Source: an uncultured Muribaculaceae bacterium (lineage in GTDB: Bacteria > Bacteroidota > Bacteroidia > Bacteroidales > Muribaculaceae). From it: DNA of 6,312 nucleotides. The stretch covers positions 1-6,312 of the forward strand of contig CAJTZQ010000114.1 of NCBI GenBank assembly GCA_910583795.1, in the 5' to 3' direction. The position numbers and the translations under genes were made by a program. A model generated the notes under the pieces. The model did not search any database and had not been told where the DNA came from. It worked only from the letters and a program-made list of their open reading frames with translations. Positions 1-5,473 of this stretch are shown in pieces. The first letter of the stretch is position 1. The number at the start of each line of letters is the position of its first letter.

Positions 1-58
1 GCGGTTAGCACGCCACCCTCTCACGGTGGAGACTCGGGTTCGAGTCCCGGATCGGCTA
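1..58 (+). tRNA. tRNA-Glu (anticodon CTC), 5' end cut off by the window
   Basis: This is the 3' part of a tRNA gene. The anticodon arm is a perfect 5-bp stem (CCACC 13-17 with GGTGG 25-29) around the loop CTCTCAC, so the anticodon at 20-22 is CTC, which reads the Glu codon GAG. A 4-nt variable loop follows. The T arm is TCGGG/CCCGG with the loop TTCGAGT, which fits the universal TTCRANY pattern. The 3' acceptor strand ATCGGCT (51-57) and discriminator A58 end the gene. CCA is not encoded, since the next bases are CAAAA. The 5' acceptor strand, expected to be AGCCGAT, and the first half of the D arm lie outside the window. Confidence 0.92.
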
Positions 59-60
59 CA

Positions 61-93
61 AAACAGACTGTATCAATTGCAGTCTGTTTTTTT
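61..93 (+). terminator. Intrinsic terminator of the tRNA transcript
   Basis: AAACAGACTG (61-70) and CAGTCTGTTT (80-89) form a perfect 10-bp stem around a 9-nt loop. The T run 87-93 begins in the 3' arm and continues past it. This is a classic Rho-independent terminator placed 2 nt after the tRNA discriminator base, so it should end the tRNA-Glu transcript. Confidence 0.9.
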
Positions 94-243
94 ATATTCC
101 GACCGGCACCGATTCGTCCAAATCAAGAGGGGTCAATGTAAAATTCCGGGGTGAGAGGTTAATTAACACCATATTCATATAATGTTAAAATATCGAACCG
201 CTTAAACCCTATACATAACCCCCTTGTTATACAAATAAATCAA

Positions 244-272
244 GCTCCTGCAATCCTTTAGGAAGCAAGAGC
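244..272. repeat. Stem-loop in the 94-314 intergenic stretch
   Basis: GCTCCTGC (244-251) pairs with GCAAGAGC (265-272) with one C-A mismatch, and an inner CC/GG pair closes a TTTA tetraloop. No T run follows on the plus strand, so it is not a convincing plus-strand terminator. On the minus strand the sequence after it is moderately T-rich. It lies 43 nt before the small membrane-protein gene and could belong to its leader. Apart from this and a 10-bp palindrome GTTAATTAAC at 158-167, I see nothing in 94-314. Confidence 0.35.
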
Positions 273-314
273 CCGTCTGATGCTAAAAATCATTACTATT
301 TAATTCTTTGCCTT

Positions 315-506
315 ATGAAAACTTTGTCAATTATCTCCTATATTATAGGATCGATATTACTTATAGTGTCGTGTTTCACTACAAGCGTTGCCACAACTTG
401 GTGGCTTGGCGGAATTGCGGTTGTTTTCCTTATTGTGGGGTGCGTTTTCCAGTTTAATTCAAATAAAAACAGCCAAGTCTACCATCATAGGCATACTGAT
501 ATCTGA
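315..506 (+). CDS. Small two-helix membrane protein, function unknown
   Basis: I do not recognise this 63-residue protein. It is very hydrophobic, with a likely first membrane helix at residues 5-24, a short Thr-rich turn (TTSVATT, 22-28) and a second helix at about 29-47. A polar tail with two adjacent His and HTDI at the end follows. The two helices and short turn suggest an inner-membrane hairpin with both ends on the same side. The ATG at 315 is the only sensible start and has A/T-rich upstream sequence. I see no clean TAnnTTTG promoter just before it; TTTAATTCTTTG (299-310) has the wrong spacing. The gene converges on the minus-strand nucleotidyltransferase, with 66 nt between the two stops. 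The regular helix pattern argues for a real gene, but short hydrophobic ORFs can arise by chance. Confidence 0.5.
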   Translation: MKTLSIISYIIGSILLIVSCFTTSVATTWWLGGIAVVFLIVGCVFQFNSNKNSQVYHHRHTDI

Positions 507-514
507 TGACCCGT

Positions 515-538
515 ATTTTGCATTATTTTATGCAAAAT
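515..538. terminator. Perfect palindrome between convergent genes, possible bidirectional terminator
   Basis: ATTTTGCAT (515-523) and ATGCAAAAT (530-538) form a perfect 9-bp inverted repeat around TATTTT. It begins 8 nt after the stop of the small membrane gene and lies 34 nt beyond the stop of the convergent minus-strand operon, where a shared terminator would be expected. The stem is A/T-rich and no T run follows in either direction, so termination is uncertain. A protein-binding operator is the alternative. Confidence 0.35.
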
Positions 539-572
539 CATATACTCTCAGTCAAGTCCTTAATCCTTATTT

Positions 573-1301
573 TTATACCAAGAACTGAGCCTGCGATAAT
601 GTCGCAGGCTTTCCTATGTCTATAAGATTTAAATCTTTTTGGAGATATCCTGAGATTTTGCAATTATTTAGGGATGAAAGCAGGAAATCTATTATAGAAA
701 ACCTACTGTCGCATTCCGTTCTCAGCATCTCATCGATAACCTTTTCATCAACCACATGGATACCGCTAAATGCATATTCAATATGTCCAGGTTGAAAGAC
801 ATACCCATCAGGCTTATATCTGTCATCATGTATATTATGCCATCCTGTCAGTCTCATTTTTCCATCGAAAATTAGCTTTCTGCTCGATTCTCTATCACTT
901 ACCAACAACGTGGAATCAGACCCGATATCTTTATGCGCTCTCATCAAATCAACCAAATCCGCATTACTGAGTATGTCTACATTGTGTATTAATGCCGGGC
1001 CTTCATCAAGTCTGAGTAATTCTGACGCCTTTAATATGGCACCCCCGGTGTCAAGAAGACGATTCCTCTCGTCACTGACAACAACTCTAACACCAAATTC
1101 CTTTTGAATCAGGAAATCGATTATCTGATCGGGGAAATGGTGCACATTTACTACTATATAATCAAACCCCTGCTTTTTTAAATTGACTATTACCCTTTCA
1201 AGCATTGGGATCCCGCCTACAGGAACCAAAGCTTTTGGATGATGGAGAGTCCACGGCTTAAGTCTTGTGCCTAAACCAGCCGCCAATATCATTGCTTTCA
1301 T
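573..1301 (-). CDS. murU: MurU-like sugar-1-phosphate nucleotidyltransferase
   Basis: This 242-residue cytoplasmic enzyme has the full nucleotidyltransferase (NTP_transferase, GT-A-like) fold. The N-terminal signature LAAGLGTRLKP spans residues 6-16, followed by HPKALVPVG (21-29), whose Lys contacts phosphate. DTGGAI lies at 84-89, an NVDIL motif holds the first metal-binding Asp (D109), and DIGKP near the C-terminus holds the second (D228). The length is close to MurU of Pseudomonas (about 220 residues) and lacks the left-handed beta-helix of GlmU, so it is a stand-alone uridylyl- or nucleotidyltransferase. Its gene starts 13 nt after the AmgK-like kinase gene, the same pairing as amgK-murU, in which MurNAc-1-phosphate is converted to UDP-MurNAc. 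The substrate is inferred from that pairing; GlcNAc-1-phosphate or another hexose-1-phosphate is possible. The ATG at 1301 places the signature at the usual distance from the N-terminus. Confidence 0.88.
   Translation of the reverse strand: MKAMILAAGLGTRLKPWTLHHPKALVPVGGIPMLERVIVNLKKQGFDYIVVNVHHFPDQIIDFLIQKEFGVRVVVSDERNRLLDTGGAILKASELLRLDEGPALIHNVDILSNADLVDLMRAHKDIGSDSTLLVSDRESSRKLIFDGKMRLTGWHNIHDDRYKPDGYVFQPGHIEYAFSGIHVVDEKVIDEMLRTECDSRFSIIDFLLSSLNNCKISGYLQKDLNLIDIGKPATLSQAQFLV
588..610. repeat. Perfect 9-bp hairpin inside the 3' end of the nucleotidyltransferase gene
   Basis: AGCCTGCGA (588-596) and TCGCAGGCT (602-610) pair perfectly around TAATG. On the minus strand the hairpin covers codons near the C-terminus (about residues 231-238, PATLSQA). 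On the plus strand it is followed by TTTCC, a very short T run. It could help end plus-strand transcripts coming from the small membrane gene, or protect the 3' end of the minus-strand mRNA. Both roles are guesses. Confidence 0.35.
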
Positions 1302-1314
1302 ACTGAATTATTGT

Positions 1315-2799
1315 TTATTGATTGTAAGTTTTAGAAAATCCCTGTTCTCTATGAATAAGCTCAACCTTTACCTCCGGGAAATTTGAAGCTATTTTTTCGG
1401 CAATTGATTGCGCGCAATAAACCGACCGATGTCTTCCGCCCGTACATCCGAAACCGATCTGAAGATTTTTAAATCCCCTTTCATGATATCTGCATATACT
1501 CGGACTCACCATCCTTAATGCATTTTCAACAAAAGTCTGCACTTCCCCCCTCTCTTCGAGAAAAAGCTTAACTTCCCTGTCGAGACCGGTAAGGGATTTA
1601 TATTCTTCGTAACGTCCAGGATTATGCATCCCCCTGCAATCAAACATGAATCCTCCTCCATTTCCTGTCAGATCTTCCGGATACCCTTTTTTATAAGAAA
1701 AACTGAAAACCCTTACTGTCAACTTATCAGGTTTTTCGTTTCCGTAAAAACGGCTATTTAATGCCTTTTCTGCCACAGATTTCAACTCAGGATATGCATC
1801 AACGACACCATCTGACACAAGCTCACCTAAATTACGAATCGCGCCCGGCAAACTTTCTATAAAATGAGAACGTTTTTCCACAAGCCCTCGAAATCCGTAA
1901 GCTCCGAGCACCTGTAAAGTTCTGAACAGGACAAAAACACCGACATTATCCAACACGACAGACGGATCTATATTTCTTTTATTTGACAAGAAGAATGCAT
2001 ATTTACCTAATAAAATGTTTTTTTCATCTTTTGTAAAAGCCGCTTTCACTTGCCACAAAAAGGATATGGCATCATACAATACCGGGCCCTTCCTGCCTCC
2101 CTGAAAATCTATGAAACGTAAGCCCTTTTCAGTTTTCATAATGTTGCGGCTCTGAAAATCGCGATACATAAAACCGGATAGGGACTCCGGGAATGATGTA
2201 AGAGTAGCCGCCAATGTTTCAAAATCATTTTCAAGGCTATCTTCGTCAAATAATAATCCAGATGGTTTCAAGAAATCATACTTGAAATAATTCAAATCCC
2301 ACATCACCTGTCTTTTAGAAAATTCAGGCACCATGACATAGTGTGACCATTCTTTTTCGTCAACTGTCTGCATTCCCACAAGCTGTTTCAAACTATCTTC
2401 AGCCAGATCCATACGTTCTGGTCCGCACAAATGTTTTAACAAAGATTCATCTCCAAGGTCTTCCTGAAGGTATGAGGATGAATCATCACTGACAGCATAA
2501 ATCAGAGGCACAGGCAATCCTTTTAGAGCAAACGATTTGGCTAAACCTATAAATGACTGGTTTTCGCAAATATTTTCGCCCCATGTACCGATTACCACCG
2601 GCCTACCGGGTGCATGAATTCTAAAATACTTTCTGTCAGAACCGGCTTCTTCAAGCTTGACAGCAACAGGCGAACCGCCGAATTTATCACGATAAAGAGC
2701 CACAACAGCATTATATTCAGGAGAATGATCTATCTTACACTCTTCAGCATGACACACGCTGTTGTTAATATCGACACTAATACTTTTGCTAAGATTCAT
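1315..2799 (-). CDS. AmgK-like amino-sugar kinase fused to a RapZ C-terminal domain
   Basis: This 494-residue protein has two domains. Residues about 28-345 are an aminoglycoside-phosphotransferase-type kinase. It has a GSDRKYFRI nucleotide-binding strand (53-61), a hinge at YLQEDLGDESL (110-120), the catalytic loop YRDFQSRN (212-219, catalytic D214) and the metal-binding IDFQGG (230-235, D231). This pattern fits AmgK, the anomeric MurNAc/GlcNAc kinase. Residues about 360-494 match the C-terminal domain of RapZ: FSFSYKKG (365-372), FDCRGMHNPG (386-395), TGLDREVKLFLE (404-415), GCTGGRHRSVY (451-461) and a final HRE (483-485). The N-terminal P-loop domain of RapZ is absent; the sugar kinase takes its place. 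The basic tail that E. coli RapZ uses for RNA binding is also absent, and the protein ends in FSKTYNQ. The first 28 residues look unconserved, but the promoter at 2829-2836 supports the ATG at 2799. It is first in an operon with the MurU-like gene. The kinase substrate and the sensing role of the second domain are inferred. Confidence 0.88.
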   Translation of the reverse strand: MNLSKSISVDINNSVCHAEECKIDHSPEYNAVVALYRDKFGGSPVAVKLEEAGSDRKYFRIHAPGRPVVIGTWGENICENQSFIGLAKSFALKGLPVPLIYAVSDDSSSYLQEDLGDESLLKHLCGPERMDLAEDSLKQLVGMQTVDEKEWSHYVMVPEFSKRQVMWDLNYFKYDFLKPSGLLFDEDSLENDFETLAATLTSFPESLSGFMYRDFQSRNIMKTEKGLRFIDFQGGRKGPVLYDAISFLWQVKAAFTKDEKNILLGKYAFFLSNKRNIDPSVVLDNVGVFVLFRTLQVLGAYGFRGLVEKRSHFIESLPGAIRNLGELVSDGVVDAYPELKSVAEKALNSRFYGNEKPDKLTVRVFSFSYKKGYPEDLTGNGGGFMFDCRGMHNPGRYEEYKSLTGLDREVKLFLEERGEVQTFVENALRMVSPSICRYHERGFKNLQIGFGCTGGRHRSVYCAQSIAEKIASNFPEVKVELIHREQGFSKTYNQ

Positions 2800-2828
2800 A
2801 TAAAATGGAGTTACAGGTTTCCATCATG

Positions 2829-2858
2829 CAAAATTAAGCATTTTTTTATTGATACGAA
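2829..2858 (-). promoter_or_regulatory. Bacteroidota-type promoter of the kinase-nucleotidyltransferase operon
   Basis: Read on the minus strand, TAATTTTG (2836 to 2829) matches the TAnnTTTG -7 element exactly. It is followed by CAT, giving the same 11-mer, TAATTTTGCAT, as the exbB promoter. The -33 element is weak: TTCG at 2858-2855 after an 18-bp spacer, with one mismatch to TTTG. Transcription should start near 2823, leaving a leader of about 24 nt before the ATG at 2799. Confidence 0.6.
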
Positions 2859-2864
2859 TAATTC

Positions 2865-2895
2865 TTTGTAATACCGACAAAATTCATTATCTTTG
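2865..2895 (+). promoter_or_regulatory. Bacteroidota-type promoter of pgk
   Basis: TTTG (2865-2868), a 19-bp spacer and TATCTTTG (2888-2895) match the phylum consensus TTTG-N19-21-TAnnTTTG perfectly. Transcription should start near 2902, giving a leader of about 75 nt before pgk. Its -33 element lies only 6 bp from the proposed -33 of the divergent operon promoter. Confidence 0.8.
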
Positions 2896-2977
2896 CAACA
2901 ACATTAGATAACGTTCCTTCTACAGGATAAAGACATTTGTCATAACACTAAGTCAAAATCAAAACATATATTACCCA

Positions 2978-4231
2978 ATGGCAAAAATTGATGATTACAA
3001 TTTCGCCGGAAAGAAGGCGATTGTCAGAGTGGACTTCAATGTGCCCCTCGATGAAAACGGCAAAGTAACAGACGACACCCGTATCCGCGGTGCCCTTCCT
3101 ACTCTAAAAAAAATACTTGCCGACGGTGGCAGCCTTATCCTTATGTCCCACATGGGCAAGCCCAAAGGTAAAGTTAACCCCAAGTTCAGCCTTTCCCAGA
3201 TTCGTGAAGATGTTGCAAAAGCACTCGGCACAGACGTTAAATTTGTTCCCGATTGTGCAAATGCTGATGAGGCTGTAGCTGAACTTAAGCCGGGAGAAGT
3301 GCTTCTTCTTGAAAACCTTCGCTTCTATCCTGAAGAGGAAGGCAAACCCGTAGGGATCGACAAAGAAGATCCGGGCTATGATGCAGCAAAGAAAGAGATG
3401 AAAGAGCGTCAGAAAAAATTTGCTCAGAAACTTGCAAGTTATGCTGATGTATATGTGAACGATGCATTCGGAACCGCTCATCGTAAACATGCATCTACAG
3501 CAGTGATTGCAGATTACTTCAAGCCTGAAGACAAAATGCTCGGCTACCTCATGGAAAAAGAGGTTAAGGCAGTTGACAATATCCTTAAAGATATCAAACG
3601 TCCGTTCACAGCGATTATGGGCGGTTCTAAGGTGTCAACAAAGATCGGCATCATCGAAAACCTTATGGACAAGGTTGACAACCTCATCCTTTGCGGTGGA
3701 ATGACCTACACATTTGCTAAAGCACAGGGTGGTAAAATCGGTGATTCAATCGTAGAAAACGATAAACTCGATCTCGCGCTCGATATCATCAAAAAAGCAA
3801 AAGAGAAAGGCGTTAACCTTATCCTCGGCACAGACTGTGTTGCCGGCGACGCTTTCAGCAATGACTGCAACACTATGGTTTGCCTCTCAAACGACATTCC
3901 AGACGGCTGGGAAGGACTTGACGCAGGTCCCGAAACACGCAAAGCATTTGCCGAAGCTATCCGTCCATCCAAGACAATTCTTTGGAACGGTCCTGCCGGA
4001 GTATTCGAATTCGACAATTTCACTGCTGGCTCACGTGCCATCGCAGAGGCAATCGTAGAAGCCACTAAGAACGGTGCATTCTCACTCGTAGGTGGTGGTG
4101 ACTCAGTAGCATGCGTCAACAAATTCGGACTGGCAGACAGCGTGTCTTACGTATCTACAGGTGGCGGAGCGCTTCTTGAAGCTATTGAAGGTAAAGTCCT
4201 TCCGGGCGTAGCAGCTGTGAAAGAGGCTTAA
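2978..4231 (+). CDS. pgk: Phosphoglycerate kinase
   Basis: Phosphoglycerate kinase transfers the acyl phosphate of 1,3-bisphosphoglycerate to ADP, giving 3-phosphoglycerate and ATP in glycolysis, in the cytoplasm. The 417-residue protein is complete. The family signature AIVRVDFNVP (14-23) is present, followed by DTRIR (33-37), SHMGKPKG (57-64), ENLRF (112-116) and DAFGTAHRKHAST (162-174), which form the substrate-binding N-domain. The C-domain has GGSKVSTK (215-222), WNGPAGVFE (336-344), GGGDS (372-376) and STGGGALLE (393-401) for nucleotide binding. Compared with the E. coli enzyme there are about 20 extra residues at about 122-146, a Lys/Glu-rich stretch before FAQKLASYADVYVNDAFG. The ATG at 2978 gives the standard N-terminus. 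Codon use looks optimised, as expected for a highly expressed gene. It has its own promoter and a terminal hairpin, so it is probably transcribed alone. Confidence 0.98.
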   Translation: MAKIDDYNFAGKKAIVRVDFNVPLDENGKVTDDTRIRGALPTLKKILADGGSLILMSHMGKPKGKVNPKFSLSQIREDVAKALGTDVKFVPDCANADEAVAELKPGEVLLLENLRFYPEEEGKPVGIDKEDPGYDAAKKEMKERQKKFAQKLASYADVYVNDAFGTAHRKHASTAVIADYFKPEDKMLGYLMEKEVKAVDNILKDIKRPFTAIMGGSKVSTKIGIIENLMDKVDNLILCGGMTYTFAKAQGGKIGDSIVENDKLDLALDIIKKAKEKGVNLILGTDCVAGDAFSNDCNTMVCLSNDIPDGWEGLDAGPETRKAFAEAIRPSKTILWNGPAGVFEFDNFTAGSRAIAEAIVEATKNGAFSLVGGGDSVACVNKFGLADSVSYVSTGGGALLEAIEGKVLPGVAAVKEA

Positions 4232-4254
4232 ATTCCGGTCATAATGTTAAAAAT

Positions 4255-4303
4255 TTAATATGGTGGTCGGATGCTATAAAAAAGTTCCGACCGCCATTAT
4301 TAA
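4255..4303 (+). terminator. Terminator hairpin after pgk
   Basis: TGGTGGTCGGA (4261-4271) and TCCGACCGCCA (4286-4296) form an 11-bp stem with one G-T pair and a 14-nt loop. TTAATA before it and TATTAA after it extend the helix past a single bulge. It starts 24 nt after the pgk stop and ends upstream of the exbB promoter. No T run follows, so it may end transcription imperfectly or act mainly to stabilise the mRNA 3' end. Confidence 0.6.
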
Positions 4304-4340
4304 CTAACATTCAATAGATTACAATATACCAAGCACCAAT

Positions 4341-4361
4341 TTTTGCATAATTTATGTAAAA
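4341..4361. repeat. Imperfect palindrome upstream of the exbB promoter
   Basis: TTTTGCAT (4341-4348) and ATGTAAAA (4354-4361) pair with one G-T wobble around AATTT. The motif closely resembles the perfect palindrome at 515-538. It ends 37 nt upstream of the -33 element of the exbB promoter, a plausible place for an activator or repressor site. No regulator can be named. Confidence 0.3.
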
Positions 4362-4398
4362 CATGATGCCATGAAAACATTTTTTTCAAAAAGAAAAT

Positions 4399-4429
4399 AT
4401 TGTTTTTTTCAAATTAAATTGTAATTTTG
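4399..4429 (+). promoter_or_regulatory. Bacteroidota-type promoter of the exbB-exbD operon
   Basis: ATTG (4399-4402, one mismatch to TTTG), a 19-bp spacer and TAATTTTG (4422-4429, an exact TAnnTTTG) form a good match to the phylum's housekeeping promoter. Transcription should start near 4437, leaving an unusually long leader of about 130 nt before exbB. A weak nested stem-loop (TAGG 4438-4441 with CCTA 4461-4464, and TTCT 4442-4445 with AGAA 4451-4454) would sit at the extreme 5' end of the mRNA. From 4297 to 4568 I see only this promoter, the palindrome at 4341-4361 and the leader. Confidence 0.75.
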
Positions 4430-4468
4430 CATTGTCATAGGTTCTAAGATAGAAATAACACCTAAGGC

Positions 4469-4564
4469 ATGAAAAACCCAAAGATGCTGAAAAGCGTCAT
4501 AGAGTCCCGACACGGAAACAAACGAAACATTATAATTCACAAACAATTTTCAAACACAATTTAA
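4469..4564 (+). CDS. Possible 31-residue upstream ORF in the exbB leader
   Basis: Within the predicted exbB leader an ATG at 4469 opens a 31-codon frame that stops with TAA at 4562-4564, 4 nt before the exbB ATG and in a different frame. The peptide begins MKNPKMLKSVIESRHGNKRN and ends FSNTI. It is basic, has no membrane helix and resembles no family that I know. The tight spacing to exbB would suit translational coupling or a regulatory leader peptide. An ORF this short could easily be chance, so this is only a candidate. Confidence 0.2.
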   Translation: MKNPKMLKSVIESRHGNKRNIIIHKQFSNTI

Positions 4565-4568
4565 CATT

Positions 4569-5414
4569 ATGGAATCTCAGAATCCCAAGGCTCCTTCTTC
4601 AGTGGCAGCCAAAGTGAAAAAGGAAGAGAAAATCAGTAACGTTCGCGGCATCCGCAACGCCTTCCTTGTAATCATCGCTTGCGCCGTTGCAGCGGTATGT
4701 ATCTTCCTCTTCGCTATGGGCGCTCCCGGCAACTTCGAGGGTAACGACCCTGCAGGACACCCTCTCAACCTCGCCGGTACAGTTTACAAGGGTGGCTTTA
4801 TCGTGCCTATCCTTATGACTCTTCTTCTCACCGTTATCGTACTTTCTATCGAACGTTGGATCGCTATCAGCTCAGCATCTGGCAAAGGCAACACAACAAA
4901 ATTCGTTGCTGACATCAAGGCTGACCTCGCTAAGAACAACATCGATGCAGCTATGGAGCGTTGCCGCAAGCAGAAGGGTTCTGTAGCTTCTGTTGTTTAC
5001 AACACTCTCGTGAAGTACAAAGAGATGGACGCTAACACAGTGCTCAGCAAAGAGCAGAAACTCACAACTCTCCGCAATGAGGTTGAAGAGGCTACAGCTC
5101 TTGAAATGCCTGCTCTTTCTCAGAACCTTCCGATCGTTGCTACCCTCACAACTCTCGGTACTCTCGTCGGTCTTCTCGGAACCGTTATGGGTATGATCAA
5201 ATCATTCCAGGCTCTTGCTTCTTCTGGTTCTCCTGACTCTACCGAGCTTTCTACCGGTATCTCAGAGGCACTTGTGAACACTGCATTCGGTATCGCAACT
5301 GGTGCATTCGCTGTTATCTCATACAACTTCTTCACAAACAAGATCGACAACCTCACCTACGCTATCGACGAAATCGGTTTCTCAATCGTAGCTACTTTCG
5401 CAGCAACTCACTAA
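4569..5414 (+). CDS. exbB: ExbB/TolQ/MotA-family proton channel subunit
   Basis: This inner-membrane protein forms the pentameric proton channel that, with ExbD, powers TonB. The 281-residue protein has a charged cytoplasmic N-terminus (1-30) and an extra first helix (about 31-50). The canonical ExbB helix 1 follows at about 75-97, ending in IERW (94-97), then a large cytoplasmic domain at about 100-180. The signature helix is LPIVATLTTLGTLVGLLGTVMGMI (187-210; GLLGTVMGM at 201-209), and a last helix follows ISEALVNTAFGIATGAF (231-247). E. coli ExbB has three helices; the additional N-terminal one is common in Bacteroidota homologues. Leu and Ile codons are strongly biased to CTC/CTT and ATC, suggesting high expression. 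exbD begins 59 nt downstream. Assignment to ExbB rather than TolQ rests on the two following exbD genes; TolQ is the main alternative. Confidence 0.92.
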   Translation: MESQNPKAPSSVAAKVKKEEKISNVRGIRNAFLVIIACAVAAVCIFLFAMGAPGNFEGNDPAGHPLNLAGTVYKGGFIVPILMTLLLTVIVLSIERWIAISSASGKGNTTKFVADIKADLAKNNIDAAMERCRKQKGSVASVVYNTLVKYKEMDANTVLSKEQKLTTLRNEVEEATALEMPALSQNLPIVATLTTLGTLVGLLGTVMGMIKSFQALASSGSPDSTELSTGISEALVNTAFGIATGAFAVISYNFFTNKIDNLTYAIDEIGFSIVATFAATH

Positions 5415-5473
5415 TCAGAGTTTCGCGAACACGAGAATCTCAATTTACCTAACCGAATAAGTTTATAGCTAAT

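Noticed and set aside
299..310. TTTAATTCTTTG just before the small membrane gene as a promoter -7 element
   Set aside because: Four bases instead of two separate TA from TTTG, no TTTG lies at the right distance upstream, and transcription would begin at or after the ATG.
1..314. tRNA-Glu 3' end as an integration site for a mobile element
   Set aside because: No repeat of the tRNA 3' end and no integrase gene is seen downstream. The tRNA is followed directly by its own terminator.
388..588. Second plus-strand frame overlapping the small membrane gene
   Set aside because: It overlaps the better candidate at 315-506 in another frame and continues through the palindrome at 515-538. Its translation lacks a coherent helix pattern.
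2614..2871. 85-codon plus-strand frame crossing the divergent promoter region
   Set aside because: It overlaps the N-terminal coding region of the kinase fusion and both promoters, and its translation has no recognisable features.
3706..4122. 138-codon open frame on the minus strand inside pgk, and similar ones at 3104-3490 and 2995-3231
   Set aside because: They lie wholly opposite the strongly conserved pgk reading frame, and their translations are low-complexity Ser/Pro/Leu-rich shadows with no recognisable domain.
179..4252. Shared 12-mer ATAATGTTAAAA at 179-190 and 4241-4252
   Set aside because: Both copies are in A/T-rich intergenic DNA with no extended similarity, so chance is sufficient.
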